64,000 bases of DNA from Fluviicola taffensis DSM 16823 (lineage in GTDB: Bacteria > Bacteroidota > Bacteroidia > Flavobacteriales_D > Crocinitomicaceae). Positions within the stretch are counted from its first letter, which is position 1, and each line of letters begins with the position of its first letter. Shown in pieces: positions 1 to 9,600 of the stretch. Under the pieces are notes generated by a model that was not told the DNA's origin, did not search any database, and saw nothing but the letters and a program-made list of their open reading frames with translations. The DNA lies in the NCBI RefSeq assembly GCF_000194605.1, contig NC_015321.1:4154001-4218000 (forward strand). The letters are read 5' to 3'. The translations under genes and the position numbers were made by a program.

Positions 1-95
1 GTTTATTCTCGTTGTAGTACAACCGAAATTAATTTTGGTTTAAATTAGTTCAATTTATTCATACAAATATCGCAAAAAACTTCATTTTCTGTGCT

Positions 96-1232
96 ATGAT
101 TCAATTTAAACAACTCAGTTTTTGGGAAAAAGTTACTCTTTTAGAAGATATTGATTTTCTGATAGTTGGATGTGGAATAGTTGGTTCCGCATGTGCATTG
201 GAATTGAGAAGTAAAAATCCAAGTGCAAAAATCGTCATTTTGGAACGAAGTTATTTGCCTCTTGGAGCAAGCACAAAGAATGCAGGTTTTGCTTGTTTTG
301 GCAGTGTCACCGAGCTACTTGACGACCTTGAGACATCGTCTGAAGAGACCGTTTGGAATACTGTAAATCTTAGATATCAAGGACTAAAAAGGTTGCTCGA
401 ACGCTACAAGCATTCCGAATTAGATTATCAAAATTGCGGTTCGTATGACTTGCTGAAAAACAAATCAGATAGTGCAATTTATCACCCAAAATTAGAATAC
501 CTGAATCAGCAAATTGAATTGATTACTGGACAGAAAAATTGCTATTCTTTTGAAGCAGATTTAAAATCAAAATTTGGATTAGAAGGATTCCAAGGAGGTT
601 ATTTTAATCAACTTGAAGGAGCAATTGATACTGGGAAATTACTATTGGCTACTCAAAAAGATTTAGCAAAAAACGGAATTATTACCTTATTTGGAATTGA
701 GGTAAAATTGATTGAACCCAGTCAAACAGGCGTTATTCTAGAAACCAATTACGGTGAAATAAAAGCTAAAAAGACGGGAATCACTGTGAATGGATTTGCA
801 AAAAAACTGCTCCCAAACTTAGCCGTTGAGCCAGCAAGAGCCCAGGTTTTAGTTACTTCAGAAATTCCAAACCTTCCAGTAAAAGGGACGTTTCATCTAG
901 AAAAGGGATATTACTATTTTAGAAATGTGGGAAATCGCATTCTCTTTGGCGGAGGTAGAAATTTAGATTTCAAAGCAGAAAACACCTTCAATTTAGATCA
1001 AACATCCTTGATTCAGAATAAACTGGAAGAAATTCTCTCCGAAAATATTCTTCCAAAACAATCATTCACTGTTGAATACCGCTGGTCTGGAACGATGGGA
1101 ATTGGTGAAGAAAAATCTCCAATCATAGAAAAAATCAATCAAAATTGTGCTGTTGGAGTAAGACTTGGAGGAATGGGAGTTGCAATAGGTTCATTAGTAG
1201 GCGAAAGTCTAGCTAAGCTTTTGAATGAATGA
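96..1232 (+). CDS. FAD-dependent oxidoreductase (DAO family)
   Basis: Predicted flavoprotein amine/amino-acid oxidoreductase of the DAO (glycine/D-amino acid oxidase) family, 378 residues, a normal length for the family. A Rossmann dinucleotide-binding motif VGCGIVGSACALEL lies at about residues 24-37, followed by an acidic end of strand 2 (ILER, about 47-50) that would bind the ADP ribose. The C-terminal GVRLGGMGVAIGSLVGESLA segment matches the second FAD-contacting part of DAO proteins. There is no signal peptide, so it is probably cytosolic. It is the first gene in the window and its start at an ATG gives about 18 residues before the Rossmann fold. The substrate cannot be told from sequence; a neighbouring pathway is not evident. 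Family assignment is confident, the reaction is not. Confidence 0.85.
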   Translation: MIQFKQLSFWEKVTLLEDIDFLIVGCGIVGSACALELRSKNPSAKIVILERSYLPLGASTKNAGFACFGSVTELLDDLETSSEETVWNTVNLRYQGLKRLLERYKHSELDYQNCGSYDLLKNKSDSAIYHPKLEYLNQQIELITGQKNCYSFEADLKSKFGLEGFQGGYFNQLEGAIDTGKLLLATQKDLAKNGIITLFGIEVKLIEPSQTGVILETNYGEIKAKKTGITVNGFAKKLLPNLAVEPARAQVLVTSEIPNLPVKGTFHLEKGYYYFRNVGNRILFGGGRNLDFKAENTFNLDQTSLIQNKLEEILSENILPKQSFTVEYRWSGTMGIGEEKSPIIEKINQNCAVGVRLGGMGVAIGSLVGESLAKLLNE

Positions 1233-1308
1233 TTTTTCTAGGGAAATTAATCTCAAAAGTGCTGTAAATCCTGATTATTCTTGTATTTTCGGCACAAACT
1301 AAATTTTT

Positions 1309-1848
1309 ATGAACGCAGCTCATTCGCACTTAATTATTAATCATTTTCCTATTATCGGATTAGTTTTAGGAATCATTGTACTTCTCATCGGAATTCTAGC
1401 AAAGTCATCCGTAACAAGAAGAGTTGGCTTATTGTTATTTATTATAGCAGGAATTACCGCACAAATTTCTGATGCAACAGGCGAAGGAGCAGAACATATT
1501 GTAGAGCATGCTTCGAGCAATACAACGCTCTCAATGGATTGTCCGGATGCCATTCAAGCAACAATTGATCAGGAAGAAGAAACGGAAACATTGATTCATA
1601 TTCATGAAAAACATGCAGAAGAGTTAATGCCTTTTATGTGGGGAATTCTTGCATTATCTGTCATCGCTTTGTTTTTAGAATTTAAGAAAAAATCCATGGC
1701 TATGCCAGCTTCCATTATCGTATTAATTATTGGTGTTATTGGAGCTTATTTCGCCAAAGAAGTTGGAAATTCGGGTGGAGAAATATCTCATCCTGAAATA
1801 CGAAAAGATTTTAAATTGCAAGAAAACACGTATCAAGACGAAGATTAA
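1309..1848 (+). CDS. DUF2231-like integral membrane protein
   Basis: A 179-residue membrane protein. The N-terminus has AHSHLIINHFPIIG, the His-rich HFPI motif typical of DUF2231 membrane proteins. Four hydrophobic segments are visible (about 12-27, 38-51, 108-123 and 130-148). A soluble stretch between the second and third holds acidic residues and several His (HIHEKHAEE), which could bind metal or haem, but that is inference. The gene is followed after 26 bp by a hairpin terminator shared with the convergent tatA-type gene. Function is unknown; DUF2231 proteins are often found beside redox or copper proteins, and here the upstream neighbour is an FAD oxidoreductase. The domain call rests on the N-terminal motif and topology only. 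Confidence 0.6.
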   Translation: MNAAHSHLIINHFPIIGLVLGIIVLLIGILAKSSVTRRVGLLLFIIAGITAQISDATGEGAEHIVEHASSNTTLSMDCPDAIQATIDQEEETETLIHIHEKHAEELMPFMWGILALSVIALFLEFKKKSMAMPASIIVLIIGVIGAYFAKEVGNSGGEISHPEIRKDFKLQENTYQDED

Positions 1849-1874
1849 AAGAATTGAAAATTGATATTAAAAAG

Positions 1875-1899
1875 AAAGCCGTCGAAAGTCGGCTTTTTA
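1875..1899. terminator. Bidirectional intrinsic terminator
   Basis: A 7 bp stem (AAAGCCG at 1875-1881 with CGGCTTT at 1890-1896), an 8 nt loop and flanking A and T runs. It lies between two convergent genes and can serve both. Confidence 0.75.
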
Positions 1900-2337
1900 T
1901 TTCTCGTCTGTTTCTGATTTAACAGAAACTTCGCTTACTTGCTGATCTAAAGACACTACGGTTTCAGCAACTTCTGATGGTTCAGAAATAACAGGTGTAG
2001 AAGCTGGATTTGGAACTCCAAAAGGTCTTGAAAATTCGGTAGGCGTTTGAATGATTTGATCCATTTTACGAGCCTCTTCATTAAATGGCTTTTCAATCAC
2101 ATCCATCGTATCACGCATGACATTTTGCAAGTTAAAATCACCTTTCAGATCTCCAGTAGATTTTTTAATCTCATTCTGAACATCTTGTGAAGCTTGTTTG
2201 ATCTGATGCATCGTTTTACCCATTGAACGAGCAATTCCAGGAATACTCTTCGACCCAAAAAACATCAATATAACCAACAAAATCAGAACGATCTCCGAAC
2301 CGCCGATATCACTTAGAAATAAAGGTAAAACTGTCAT
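1897..2337 (-). CDS. tatA: Sec-independent protein translocase subunit TatA/TatB-like
   Basis: A 146-residue protein with one N-terminal membrane helix (about residues 12-27, SEIVLILLVILMFFGSKS), the hinge FGSKSIPGIARSMGK and an amphipathic helix rich in K/Q/E up to about residue 55. This is the standard TatA/B layout, in which the protein forms the pore or receptor of the twin-arginine translocase in the inner membrane. The FGxxxxP hinge is conserved. The 90-residue tail, rich in Pro, Ser and Val and ending acidic, is longer than in enterobacterial TatA and common in Bacteroidota. No tatC is nearby. A possible -7 box TACTTTTG (2346-2353, minus strand) ends only 8 nt before the ATG, so either the leader is almost absent or the box is fortuitous. 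Confidence 0.85.
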   Translation of the reverse strand: MTVLPLFLSDIGGSEIVLILLVILMFFGSKSIPGIARSMGKTMHQIKQASQDVQNEIKKSTGDLKGDFNLQNVMRDTMDVIEKPFNEEARKMDQIIQTPTEFSRPFGVPNPASTPVISEPSEVAETVVSLDQQVSEVSVKSETDEK

Positions 2338-2431
2338 ATTGACAACAAAAGTAATCGAATTAATTGAGCTATCCTATAGCAATGTCTTATGAAACGTTAA
2401 ATTTTAATCGAATTTCAGATGATATTTTGGT

Positions 2432-2439
2432 TATATTTG
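2432..2439 (+). promoter_or_regulatory. Bacteroidota -7 promoter box before efp
   Basis: TATATTTG matches the Bacteroidota sigma-ABfr -7 consensus TANNTTTG and lies 25 bp before the efp ATG. I see no convincing TTTG -33 box at the usual spacing. Confidence 0.5.
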
Positions 2440-2464
2440 CGCCCGAAAACAATAAAAGAAAAGC

Positions 2465-3031
2465 ATGGCAACCACAGCAGATATTCGTAACGGATTGTGT
2501 ATTAAATTCAATGATAAGATTAGTCAAATTATTGAATTTCAACACGTAAAACCAGGAAAAGGTCCAGCATTTGTACGTACTAAAATGCGTATCATTGAAA
2601 CTGGTAAAGTGATTGATAATACTTTTTCTGCGGGACATAAAATTGAGATTGTACGCGTTGAAAACCGCGAATACCAATACTTATATCAGGAAGATGACAA
2701 CTTTATCTTCATGAATAACGAAAACTTTGAGCAAGTTCCTATTCCAACTAAAATGGTTGAAAGACCTGCTTTCCTATTAGAAGGAATGATTTGTAGTATT
2801 TTGTATGATGCAAACGATGAAATTCCATTGGTTGTTGAATTACCTATGTATGTGATTTCTGAAGTAACATATACAGAACCTGGCGTGAAAGGTGATACGG
2901 CAACAAACTCGATGAAACCAGCAACTATTGCTACTGGTGCAGAAGTGAAAGTTCCATTGTTTATTGACATGGGAGAAATCATTAAAGTAGATACAAGAAC
3001 TGGTGTTTACGTTGAGCGCGTAAAAAACTAA
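2465..3031 (+). CDS. efp: Translation elongation factor P
   Basis: Elongation factor P, which binds between the ribosomal P and E sites and relieves stalling at polyproline stretches. The 188-residue length is canonical. The N-terminal KOW-like domain carries the loop VKPGKGPAFVRTK, with the post-translationally modifiable position at Lys32 in KPGKG. Two OB-fold domains follow, with the family signature VELPMYVISEVTYTEPGVKGDT at about 122-143 (key residues Pro126, Glu131, Pro138, Gly139) and the C-terminal GEIIKVDTRTGVYVERV segment. An exact TANNTTTG box precedes it and a hairpin terminator follows, so it is probably transcribed alone. No EpmA/EpmB or EarP-like modification enzyme is adjacent. 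Confidence 0.97.
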   Translation: MATTADIRNGLCIKFNDKISQIIEFQHVKPGKGPAFVRTKMRIIETGKVIDNTFSAGHKIEIVRVENREYQYLYQEDDNFIFMNNENFEQVPIPTKMVERPAFLLEGMICSILYDANDEIPLVVELPMYVISEVTYTEPGVKGDTATNSMKPATIATGAEVKVPLFIDMGEIIKVDTRTGVYVERVKN

Positions 3032-3056
3032 TTCGAATAAATACTCATTTTTTATT

Positions 3057-3089
3057 AAAAACCATTGGTCAATAGGCTGATGGTTTTTC
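3057..3089 (+). terminator. Intrinsic terminator after efp
   Basis: A 9 bp stem AAAAACCAT (3057-3065) with ATGGTTTTT (3080-3088), a 14 nt loop, and a T-rich tail. Confidence 0.75.
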
Positions 3090-3097
3090 TTTTTCAA

Positions 3098-3182
3098 CAA
3101 GTTCAAAAAGTTTAATTGTTCAAAGAGTTCAAGACTCAGATTTAATTTGAACCTTTTAAACTATTGAACCATTGAACTTTTC
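3098..3182. repeat. GTTCAA/TTGAAC-rich repeat patch
   Basis: Three GTTCAA units at 3100-3132 are followed by three TTGAAC units at 3148-3178, so the patch can fold back on itself. The same hexamer is amplified at 19339-19370 and 47104-47147. It lies in the gap between efp and the hydrolase. Function unknown. Confidence 0.5.
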
Positions 3183-3185
3183 TCC

Positions 3186-3971
3186 ATGGAAAAAATCATT
3201 AGTCTAAATTCAACAGAAATCAATCTCAAATGGATCAACCAAGCATCTTTGGAAGATTCAAAACCTATTTTGGTATTTCTTCACGAAGCCTTGGGAAGTA
3301 TCATTCAATGGAAAAACTTCCCTTCAGAACTTTGTAATTCGTTTCATCATGCTGGAATAGTTATCGAACGAAGTGGTCATGGAAAATCAAGTGCATTAAA
3401 CCAAGAACGAGATATTCATTACTTGCATTATTATGCTGATGAAACAATGGCCGTTCTACGCGAAGTTTTAAATCCAACACAGAAATACATCCTCATTGGT
3501 CATAGTGATGGTGGAAGTATTGCTTTGATTCTTGCAGCACGAAATACAAAAAACCTTCAGGCTATCGTAACCATGGCAGCACATACATTTGTGGAAGACC
3601 AAACACTGTCTGGAATTTTTCCTGCAATCGAAGCATTTGAGGCTGGAAAATTAGATGGCCTGTATAAAATACATGGAGCGAAAACAAAAACCTTGTTTTA
3701 TGCTTGGTCAAACACTTGGCTTACTCCTAGTTTTAAAACCTGGGATATCCGACAAGAAATTCAATCTTTTACTATTCCTGTTTTAGCCATTCAAGGAAAA
3801 GACGATCAATATGGAACAGAAGAACAAGTCAATTCAATCGTTAGAAATCAAGCCAGCAGAATCGGAAAAATAATTCCTTCTTGTGGACATCATCCACATT
3901 TGGAAAAAAGTAAGGAGGTGATGCTAGCCATTTCGAATTGGATGGAAGAAAAAACAATTTCAAAAATTTGA
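3186..3971 (+). CDS. Alpha/beta hydrolase
   Basis: A 261-residue alpha/beta-hydrolase fold enzyme. Visible elements are the oxyanion-hole region FLHEALGS (about 31-38), the nucleophile elbow GHSDGG with Ser107, the acid in GKDDQYG (Asp207) and a His-rich C-terminal motif GHHPH (His235-238) supplying the catalytic base. The motif order and the short cap fit a cytosolic esterase or C-C hydrolase of the MhpC/BioH type; there is no signal peptide. The ATG is close to the end of the preceding GTTCAA-rich patch. The stop codon lies inside the first copy of a dispersed palindromic repeat. The substrate cannot be inferred; the downstream polyamine operon has its own promoter-like box and so is probably unrelated. 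Confidence 0.85.
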   Translation: MEKIISLNSTEINLKWINQASLEDSKPILVFLHEALGSIIQWKNFPSELCNSFHHAGIVIERSGHGKSSALNQERDIHYLHYYADETMAVLREVLNPTQKYILIGHSDGGSIALILAARNTKNLQAIVTMAAHTFVEDQTLSGIFPAIEAFEAGKLDGLYKIHGAKTKTLFYAWSNTWLTPSFKTWDIRQEIQSFTIPVLAIQGKDDQYGTEEQVNSIVRNQASRIGKIIPSCGHHPHLEKSKEVMLAISNWMEEKTISKI

Positions 3972-4009
3972 CGTAATTCCGCAATATTACGTCACACACT
4001 TTAAGTGAT
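3970..4009. repeat. Dispersed palindromic repeat, copy 1
   Basis: A 40 bp element containing a hairpin with arms GACGTAAT (3970-3977) and ATTACGTC (3986-3993), followed by the side sequence ACTTTAAGTGAT. The reverse complement matches 24944-24983 at 37 of 40 positions. It overlaps the stop codon of the upstream hydrolase by 2 bp, and could act as its terminator hairpin, although no T run follows. The rest of the gap to 4230 is AT-rich and shows no gene. Confidence 0.75.
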
Positions 4010-4230
4010 AGCATTTAATTATTTGATTATCAATTTTTAAAAACTACATGACCATCCTAATTTTTGACAATTTTAATTCGATTTATCCCCATATGGTTAC
4101 CCTTTAAAATGGAATTCATAACTTGTAATAACTGCTAATTCCTTGAATTCGCAATTTGAAAATTCATAATTCGCAATTTTAACTCTGTATTATTTTTTCA
4201 ATTATTACACTCTAAACCATCTAAAACCAG

Positions 4231-4238
4231 TACCTTTG
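4231..4238 (+). promoter_or_regulatory. -7 promoter box before the polyamine operon
   Basis: TACCTTTG is an exact TANNTTTG match 32 bp before the ATG of the speD-speE fusion. No clear -33 TTTG is seen. Confidence 0.5.
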
Positions 4239-4270
4239 CGCTCGTTTTTATAATTTATACTGAATAGCTA

Positions 4271-5554
4271 ATGAGTAATGCATTGGGGAACCATATTCTT
4301 GTTGAGTTTATGGGGTGCGATCCGCACATTATGAATGATGTATCTTCAATCGAGCGCGACATGGTAGACGCGGCGTTGAAAGCAGGTGCAACTGTGATTA
4401 ATTCTACATTTCACCATTTTTCTCCCTACGGAGTTTCTGGTGTCGTTGTAATTCAAGAAAGCCATTTGGCAATCCATACATGGCCAGAATATGGTTATGC
4501 TGCTGTAGATTTATTTACATGCGGGGAAATGGATGCTTGGATTTCTTTTGATTATTTGAAAGAATGCTTTGGTGCAAAAAACTATTCGGCGCTCGAAATG
4601 AAACGCGGAGCTGTTCAGTTGCTAACCAGAAATGATTTCGATATTTCTTCCATGCGTCAAAAAGCGGGAGAATGGTCTAATCCTGAAATGTATACCCGTA
4701 ATGTGTGGTTTACAGATAAAGATGACAATCAAGGTCTTTCTTTGCGTTACACTGGAGAAGTTTTCTTCGATGTGCAATCACCGTTTCAACGTGTACGCAT
4801 CCTAGAATCTCCGAAATACGGAAAGTTGTTGACATTGGACGATATGTTCATGACAACTGAAAAAGATGAATTTCATTACCACGAAATGATCTCTCACCCA
4901 GCGATGTTTACACACGGAAATGCAAAAAACATCTTGGTTATTGGAGGTGGTGACGGTGGAACTGTTCGTGAATTTTTGCGCCACGAAGGTGTTGAAAAAG
5001 TAACAATGGTTGAGATTGATGGAGAGGTAATCAGAGCTTGTAAAGAACACTTACCAACGATTGCTGCTTCATTTGATGACCCAAAATTGAATCTAATTGT
5101 TGGAGACGGAATTGCTTTTGCAAGAGAAGCTGCAAATGAAGAGTTTGATTTGGTAATCGTAGACGGATCAGATCCAGTTGGACCTGCTGAAGGACTTTTC
5201 TCCGTTGAATTCTATAGAAACTGTCATCGTATTTTGAAGCCAGGAGGAATTTTAGTTGCTCAGGGAGAATCTCCCAAATTCAACGAACAGGCATTTACTG
5301 AATTAAATATCACATTACAGCATATTTTCGGGAAAGAAAATGCTCCTATTTCTTTATTCTATGTTCCAACTTATCCAACAGGTATGTGGAGTTTTCAATA
5401 CGGATTAAAAGGTAGCGCACAACCAAAAACAATTTCTAAAGAAACGGAGATTGATCAATTTGTAAGTGCTAAAGGATTGAAATATTACAACTCTGACATC
5501 CATAAAGCAAGTTTTGCATTACCAAACTTTGTGAAAACCCTAGTTAATGGATAA
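4271..5554 (+). CDS. speE: S-adenosylmethionine decarboxylase - spermidine synthase fusion
   Basis: A two-domain enzyme covering both dedicated steps of spermidine formation: decarboxylation of S-adenosylmethionine, then aminopropyl transfer to putrescine. Residues 1-115 are a prokaryotic (class 1B) SpeD proenzyme. The self-processing site is Glu63-Ser64 in [13 protein letters not shown], which yields the pyruvoyl group; His68 and Cys84 (DLFTCGEMD) are the other conserved catalytic residues. Residues about 138-427 are SpeE, with the aminopropyl-acceptor region [20 protein letters not shown], the nucleotide motif [16 protein letters not shown] and the catalytic [15 protein letters not shown] loop. 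The SpeE part is full length. Both activities are normally separate proteins, so fusion enforces stoichiometry. Self-cleavage after residue 63 would release a 63-residue beta chain and leave the alpha chain fused to SpeE. The downstream ureohydrolase start overlaps its stop by 8 bp. Confidence 0.93.
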   Translation: MSNALGNHILVEFMGCDPHIMNDVSSIERDMVDAALKAGATVINSTFHHFSPYGVSGVVVIQESHLAIHTWPEYGYAAVDLFTCGEMDAWISFDYLKECFGAKNYSALEMKRGAVQLLTRNDFDISSMRQKAGEWSNPEMYTRNVWFTDKDDNQGLSLRYTGEVFFDVQSPFQRVRILESPKYGKLLTLDDMFMTTEKDEFHYHEMISHPAMFTHGNAKNILVIGGGDGGTVREFLRHEGVEKVTMVEIDGEVIRACKEHLPTIAASFDDPKLNLIVGDGIAFAREAANEEFDLVIVDGSDPVGPAEGLFSVEFYRNCHRILKPGGILVAQGESPKFNEQAFTELNITLQHIFGKENAPISLFYVPTYPTGMWSFQYGLKGSAQPKTISKETEIDQFVSAKGLKYYNSDIHKASFALPNFVKTLVNG

Positions 5555-6599
5555 TTCAACCAAATTTGATCCAAATGGTGTTGGAATTGCAAATGGAAAT
5601 ATTTTTGGTTTTCCAGTAGCTGAAGAGACGGCAAACATTGTCATTATTCCTGTTCCTTGGGATGCTACGGCTTCTTACGGAAAAGGTACTAGTGATGGCC
5701 CAAAAGCAATTTTAGATGCAAGTACGCAATTGGATTTTTACCACCATCAGTTGCCAGAAGCATGGAATACGCAAGTTTTCATGACTCCAATTTCTGACGA
5801 AATGAAACAGATTAATGACCAAATGTGTATTGATACTGTTCAATACATTGGTTTTTTGGAAGATGGCGGCGAATTGGATGAAAATAGTCCATACAATGAA
5901 GTTCTTGAAAAAGTGAATGCTACATCAGAGCTTTTGAGAAACAACTTGAAAGAACGTGCTACCAAATTACTTGCTGAAAATAAAATTGTAGCAGTTCTTG
6001 GTGGTGAACACAGTACTCCCTTAGGTTTAATGGAAGCTTTAAATGATCAAGGAGAACCATTTGGTATTCTTCAAATTGATGCACATGCAGATTTGAGAGA
6101 AGCATACGAAGGTTTTCAGCAATCACATGCAAGTATTATGTTCAATGTTCTTCAATCTTGTCACAATCTTCAAAAACTGGTTCAAGTTGGCATTCGCGAC
6201 ATTGCACATTCGGAAGTATTGCTTTCAAATTCAGATCCCAGAGTAAAAACATTCTACGATTGGGACTTGAAAAAAGGATTATTTGAAGGTCAAACATGGA
6301 AAGAGCAAGTCTCTATGATTCTGAATGAATTGCCAGATCGCGTTTATATTTCATTTGATATTGATGGGCTTTTACCTTCACTTTGTCCCAATACAGGAAC
6401 TCCAGTTGTTGGTGGATTTGAGCTAGAACAAATCAATTATCTCTTCTTCCAACTGGTTGAATCTGGTAAAAAAATCATTGGTTTCGACCTCAATGAAGTA
6501 TCTCCTGGAAAAGAAGGTGATTGGGATGCCAATGTAGGAGCAAGAGCACTTTGGAATTTGGTTTGCGCAACTGAAAAAAGCAGAAAAATAAACTACTGA
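5547..6599 (+). CDS. Ureohydrolase (agmatinase/arginase family)
   Basis: A binuclear-manganese ureohydrolase of 350 residues. Metal ligands are visible in GGEHS (152-156), DAHADLR (178-184) and SFDIDGLLP (269-277, Asp271 and Asp273); a downstream [22 protein letters not shown] segment carries the conserved Glu. Residue 276 is Leu where many family members have Asp, but this residue is not a metal ligand. About 45 extra residues (roughly 80-125) lie between the N-terminal strand and the GGEHS core. The ATG overlaps the end of the SpeD-SpeE fusion by 8 bp, implying translational coupling. In this context agmatinase, which makes putrescine for the synthase, is the most economical role, but arginase or another guanidino hydrolase cannot be excluded. 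A strong terminator follows. Confidence 0.88.
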   Translation: MDNSTKFDPNGVGIANGNIFGFPVAEETANIVIIPVPWDATASYGKGTSDGPKAILDASTQLDFYHHQLPEAWNTQVFMTPISDEMKQINDQMCIDTVQYIGFLEDGGELDENSPYNEVLEKVNATSELLRNNLKERATKLLAENKIVAVLGGEHSTPLGLMEALNDQGEPFGILQIDAHADLREAYEGFQQSHASIMFNVLQSCHNLQKLVQVGIRDIAHSEVLLSNSDPRVKTFYDWDLKKGLFEGQTWKEQVSMILNELPDRVYISFDIDGLLPSLCPNTGTPVVGGFELEQINYLFFQLVESGKKIIGFDLNEVSPGKEGDWDANVGARALWNLVCATEKSRKINY

Positions 6600-6623
6600 T
6601 ATTTCAGTTCATAGACTGAGCTA

Positions 6624-6659
6624 AACACCTGAAGAAAAATACACTTCAGGTGTTTTTTT
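6624..6659 (+). terminator. Intrinsic terminator of the polyamine operon
   Basis: An 11 bp perfect stem AACACCTGAAG (6624-6634) with CTTCAGGTGTT (6644-6654), a 9 nt loop, then a T run to 6659. Confidence 0.9.
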
Positions 6660-6691
6660 ATTTATATATTCGTATCGAATAACGGAATGAA

Positions 6692-9600
6692 ATGTTGAAA
6701 AACAAAGGGATACTTCTATTAATACTGTTTACTGTTCATCTTGCGGTGTTTTCTACTGCTCAAAATATTACTTTACAAGGACGAATTAATACCAAACATT
6801 TCTCAATCAATGAATTTGGTAGCGCTGGTCAGATTTGGACTGGACTTCAATCTGCCAATGGAGATGTTCTTTTTGGTAATAGACAAGATATCCTTTCATT
6901 CAATGGAATAGAATGGTCCAAAATCAAAACAGATTCTGAAAAAACAAAAAAACCGATTCAGGAAAATTGCACAGATACCTACGTTTCCAAATTATACTTA
7001 GCATCCGATGATCGAGTTTATGTTGGTCGCGATAATAACTTCGGTTACTTAGATTATTCCAGTAAAGGCGAATTGGTTTATTATCCCGTTTTTTACGGCG
7101 GTACCAAAAACAACATCGGTCAGGTTTGGAATATCTTTGAATTAGGTGATAATTCGATCCTCTTCGTTGCAGAAAAAGGATTGTACGTTTTTAAAAATGG
7201 CTCCTACAAAAAAATAGAAGTTCCTGTTGCTTTTAATGAATTAGAATGTAAAACCTCCTGTCGAATTTTGAATGGTGTTTTATTGACTTATCAATCAAAG
7301 GCTGAATTTAAGTCTCGCAAAGAGGATTACCTGTATTATGATGTGGTGAATTCAAAGCTAAAAGAACTTGATCTTCCACTTTCTATTCATATTAAAAACA
7401 TTCGCGGAAGTTTTCAGATTGATAACATTTGGTACATCACTGATGCAAAAAGTAAAATTTTCAGTGTTAAAAACACCGCAGGAAACATTCAAAAATGGGA
7501 TTCTGTACCTCCTTCCAAGTTTCCATGTTTAAGTAAATATTTTGTCAATACAGTGGCAAAATCAGGTAATTACTTATTGGTAAGCACCGAAAATAACGGA
7601 TTGATAATCGGCGATTTATCTGGTAAAATCATTCGTGAATACAACTTGGAAGATGATTTGGCAAACCTGACAGTCAACCATTCATTTTTTGACAATGATT
7701 TCAACTTATGGCTTTGTTTAGGAAATGGAATACAATTTATTGAAACAGGATCTCCCCTATCCTATTTTCATAAAAATGAAGGTGTGACCTCACAAATCGA
7801 AACCATCGATTTCAATTCTGGAATTCCATTAATCGGTACTCACAATGGGGTTATTTCTCCTCAAAAATCTGAATTCAGTACCAAACTTGTTCCGTTCGGA
7901 ACCATGGATGAAATCATTTTCGACATCGAAACAATTAAAACACGTGCTGGAAATAAATCAATGATTATCGGGTACAATGGTATTTTTGATTTGAATACGG
8001 CTTCCTCCAAACATGTTTCGGCCTCCTACCAATACGCCATTGCATTTGAGAAAGACCCAAAAGATCCCAACTCCATTTATTTGACTCTTGAAGCGGGATT
8101 AGCAAAACTAAAATTGCTTTCAACCGGAAAATGGGAATACGAAGAATTGGTTAAAGATGCTGGGGGAGAAACCGTCAGTTTAGCCTATCTAGATAACAAA
8201 ATTTTCTTTAGTATTCGAACAAAAGGAATCGGAATTTACGATTTGAATACTCGTAAATTTAAAACAATTACAATACCGAGTCTCAGTAAAGAAGATCAAA
8301 ACAATAATTTCTACGTAGAAGAGTTTAAAGGTCAAGTTTTTGTCGGGACTGCCAACGGAATGTTCGTTTACGATGAAAGAAGTGGCAAAATTGTTCCTTT
8401 CGAACCAGCAAAAGCATTCAAGGTTAAAAACTATAAGAATACAATTCACCGAATTATCAATGTAAATAATGAACAACTTTGGGTGGTCGTTTATCAGGAT
8501 AAAAAAGACGGGAAATTCGAAAACATTTCTGGATGGTTTGACAAAAGAGGTGCGAAGTGGGAATGGAAAGTATGGCCTTTAACTGGATTGAAGAATGCTG
8601 GATTAGTCTTTGCAGCAGAAAAAAATCCTTCGGCAAATGAGGTATGGATCGGTGCCAACGATGGACTCTTTATTTTAAATTTAGATGCGATTCGCAAAAA
8701 CCGAAATTCGTTCAAGGTACAAATTGATCGATTGGAGGTAAATGGCAAAAGTTTCCTTTACAATGTTGCAAAGAGCAAAAAACTGGAAGGTCTGAGCTAT
8801 TCTCAAAACTCATTCAAATTATTCTTCCATCCAAATTCATTCTCGTGTCTTGGAGCAACCAACTTCAGTTACAAATTAGAAGGATTTAGTGATCAATGGT
8901 CACAATGGTCACCGCTCAACTTCGCCAATTTTGAAAAAATCCCAGAAGGTAATTATACTTTTAAAGTAAAGGCAAAATCAGCTTATGGAATAGAAAGTGA
9001 GGTGTTAACGTATGAAATTGTAGTGCTTCCTCCATGGTACAGAACCGTTTGGGCGTATGTTTTTTATGTGATTTTGTTAATTTTCTTAATCTATTTAGTT
9101 GTTCAACTTTCTACCCAGCGTGTAAAAAGTCAAAATCTAAAACTAGAAGGGATTGTTCAAGAGCGAACAAAGGAAATTGCAGAACAAAATCATCAATTAG
9201 AGATTCAAAAAGAAGAAATTACGGCTAAAACAATGGATATTCTAGATAGCATCCATTATGCAAAACGCATTCAATCTACGATTCTTCCAACCCATACTCG
9301 ATTGAATGAATTATTCAAACAACATTTTGTATTTTATCGTCCAAAAGACATTGTTTCTGGTGACTTTTATTGGGCTCGAGAAGTACAAGGGAAAGTGATT
9401 TTCTCAGCGGTCGATTGTACAGGTCATGGTGTTCCTGGAGCATTAGTAAGTATCGTTGGGAATAACGGATTACTTCGTGCAATCAATGAATTTAAGTTGA
9501 CTGAACCGAGTGAAATTTTAGATAAGCTACGTGAAATTGTAATCAATGCATTCCGCGCAGAAGGTCAGGCTGATGTGAAAGATGGAATGGACATTGCACT

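Noticed and set aside
2346..2353. Promoter box for the tatA-type gene (TACTTTTG on the minus strand)
   Set aside because: It leaves almost no leader before the ATG and has no -33 partner at proper spacing, so I mention it only in the gene entry.
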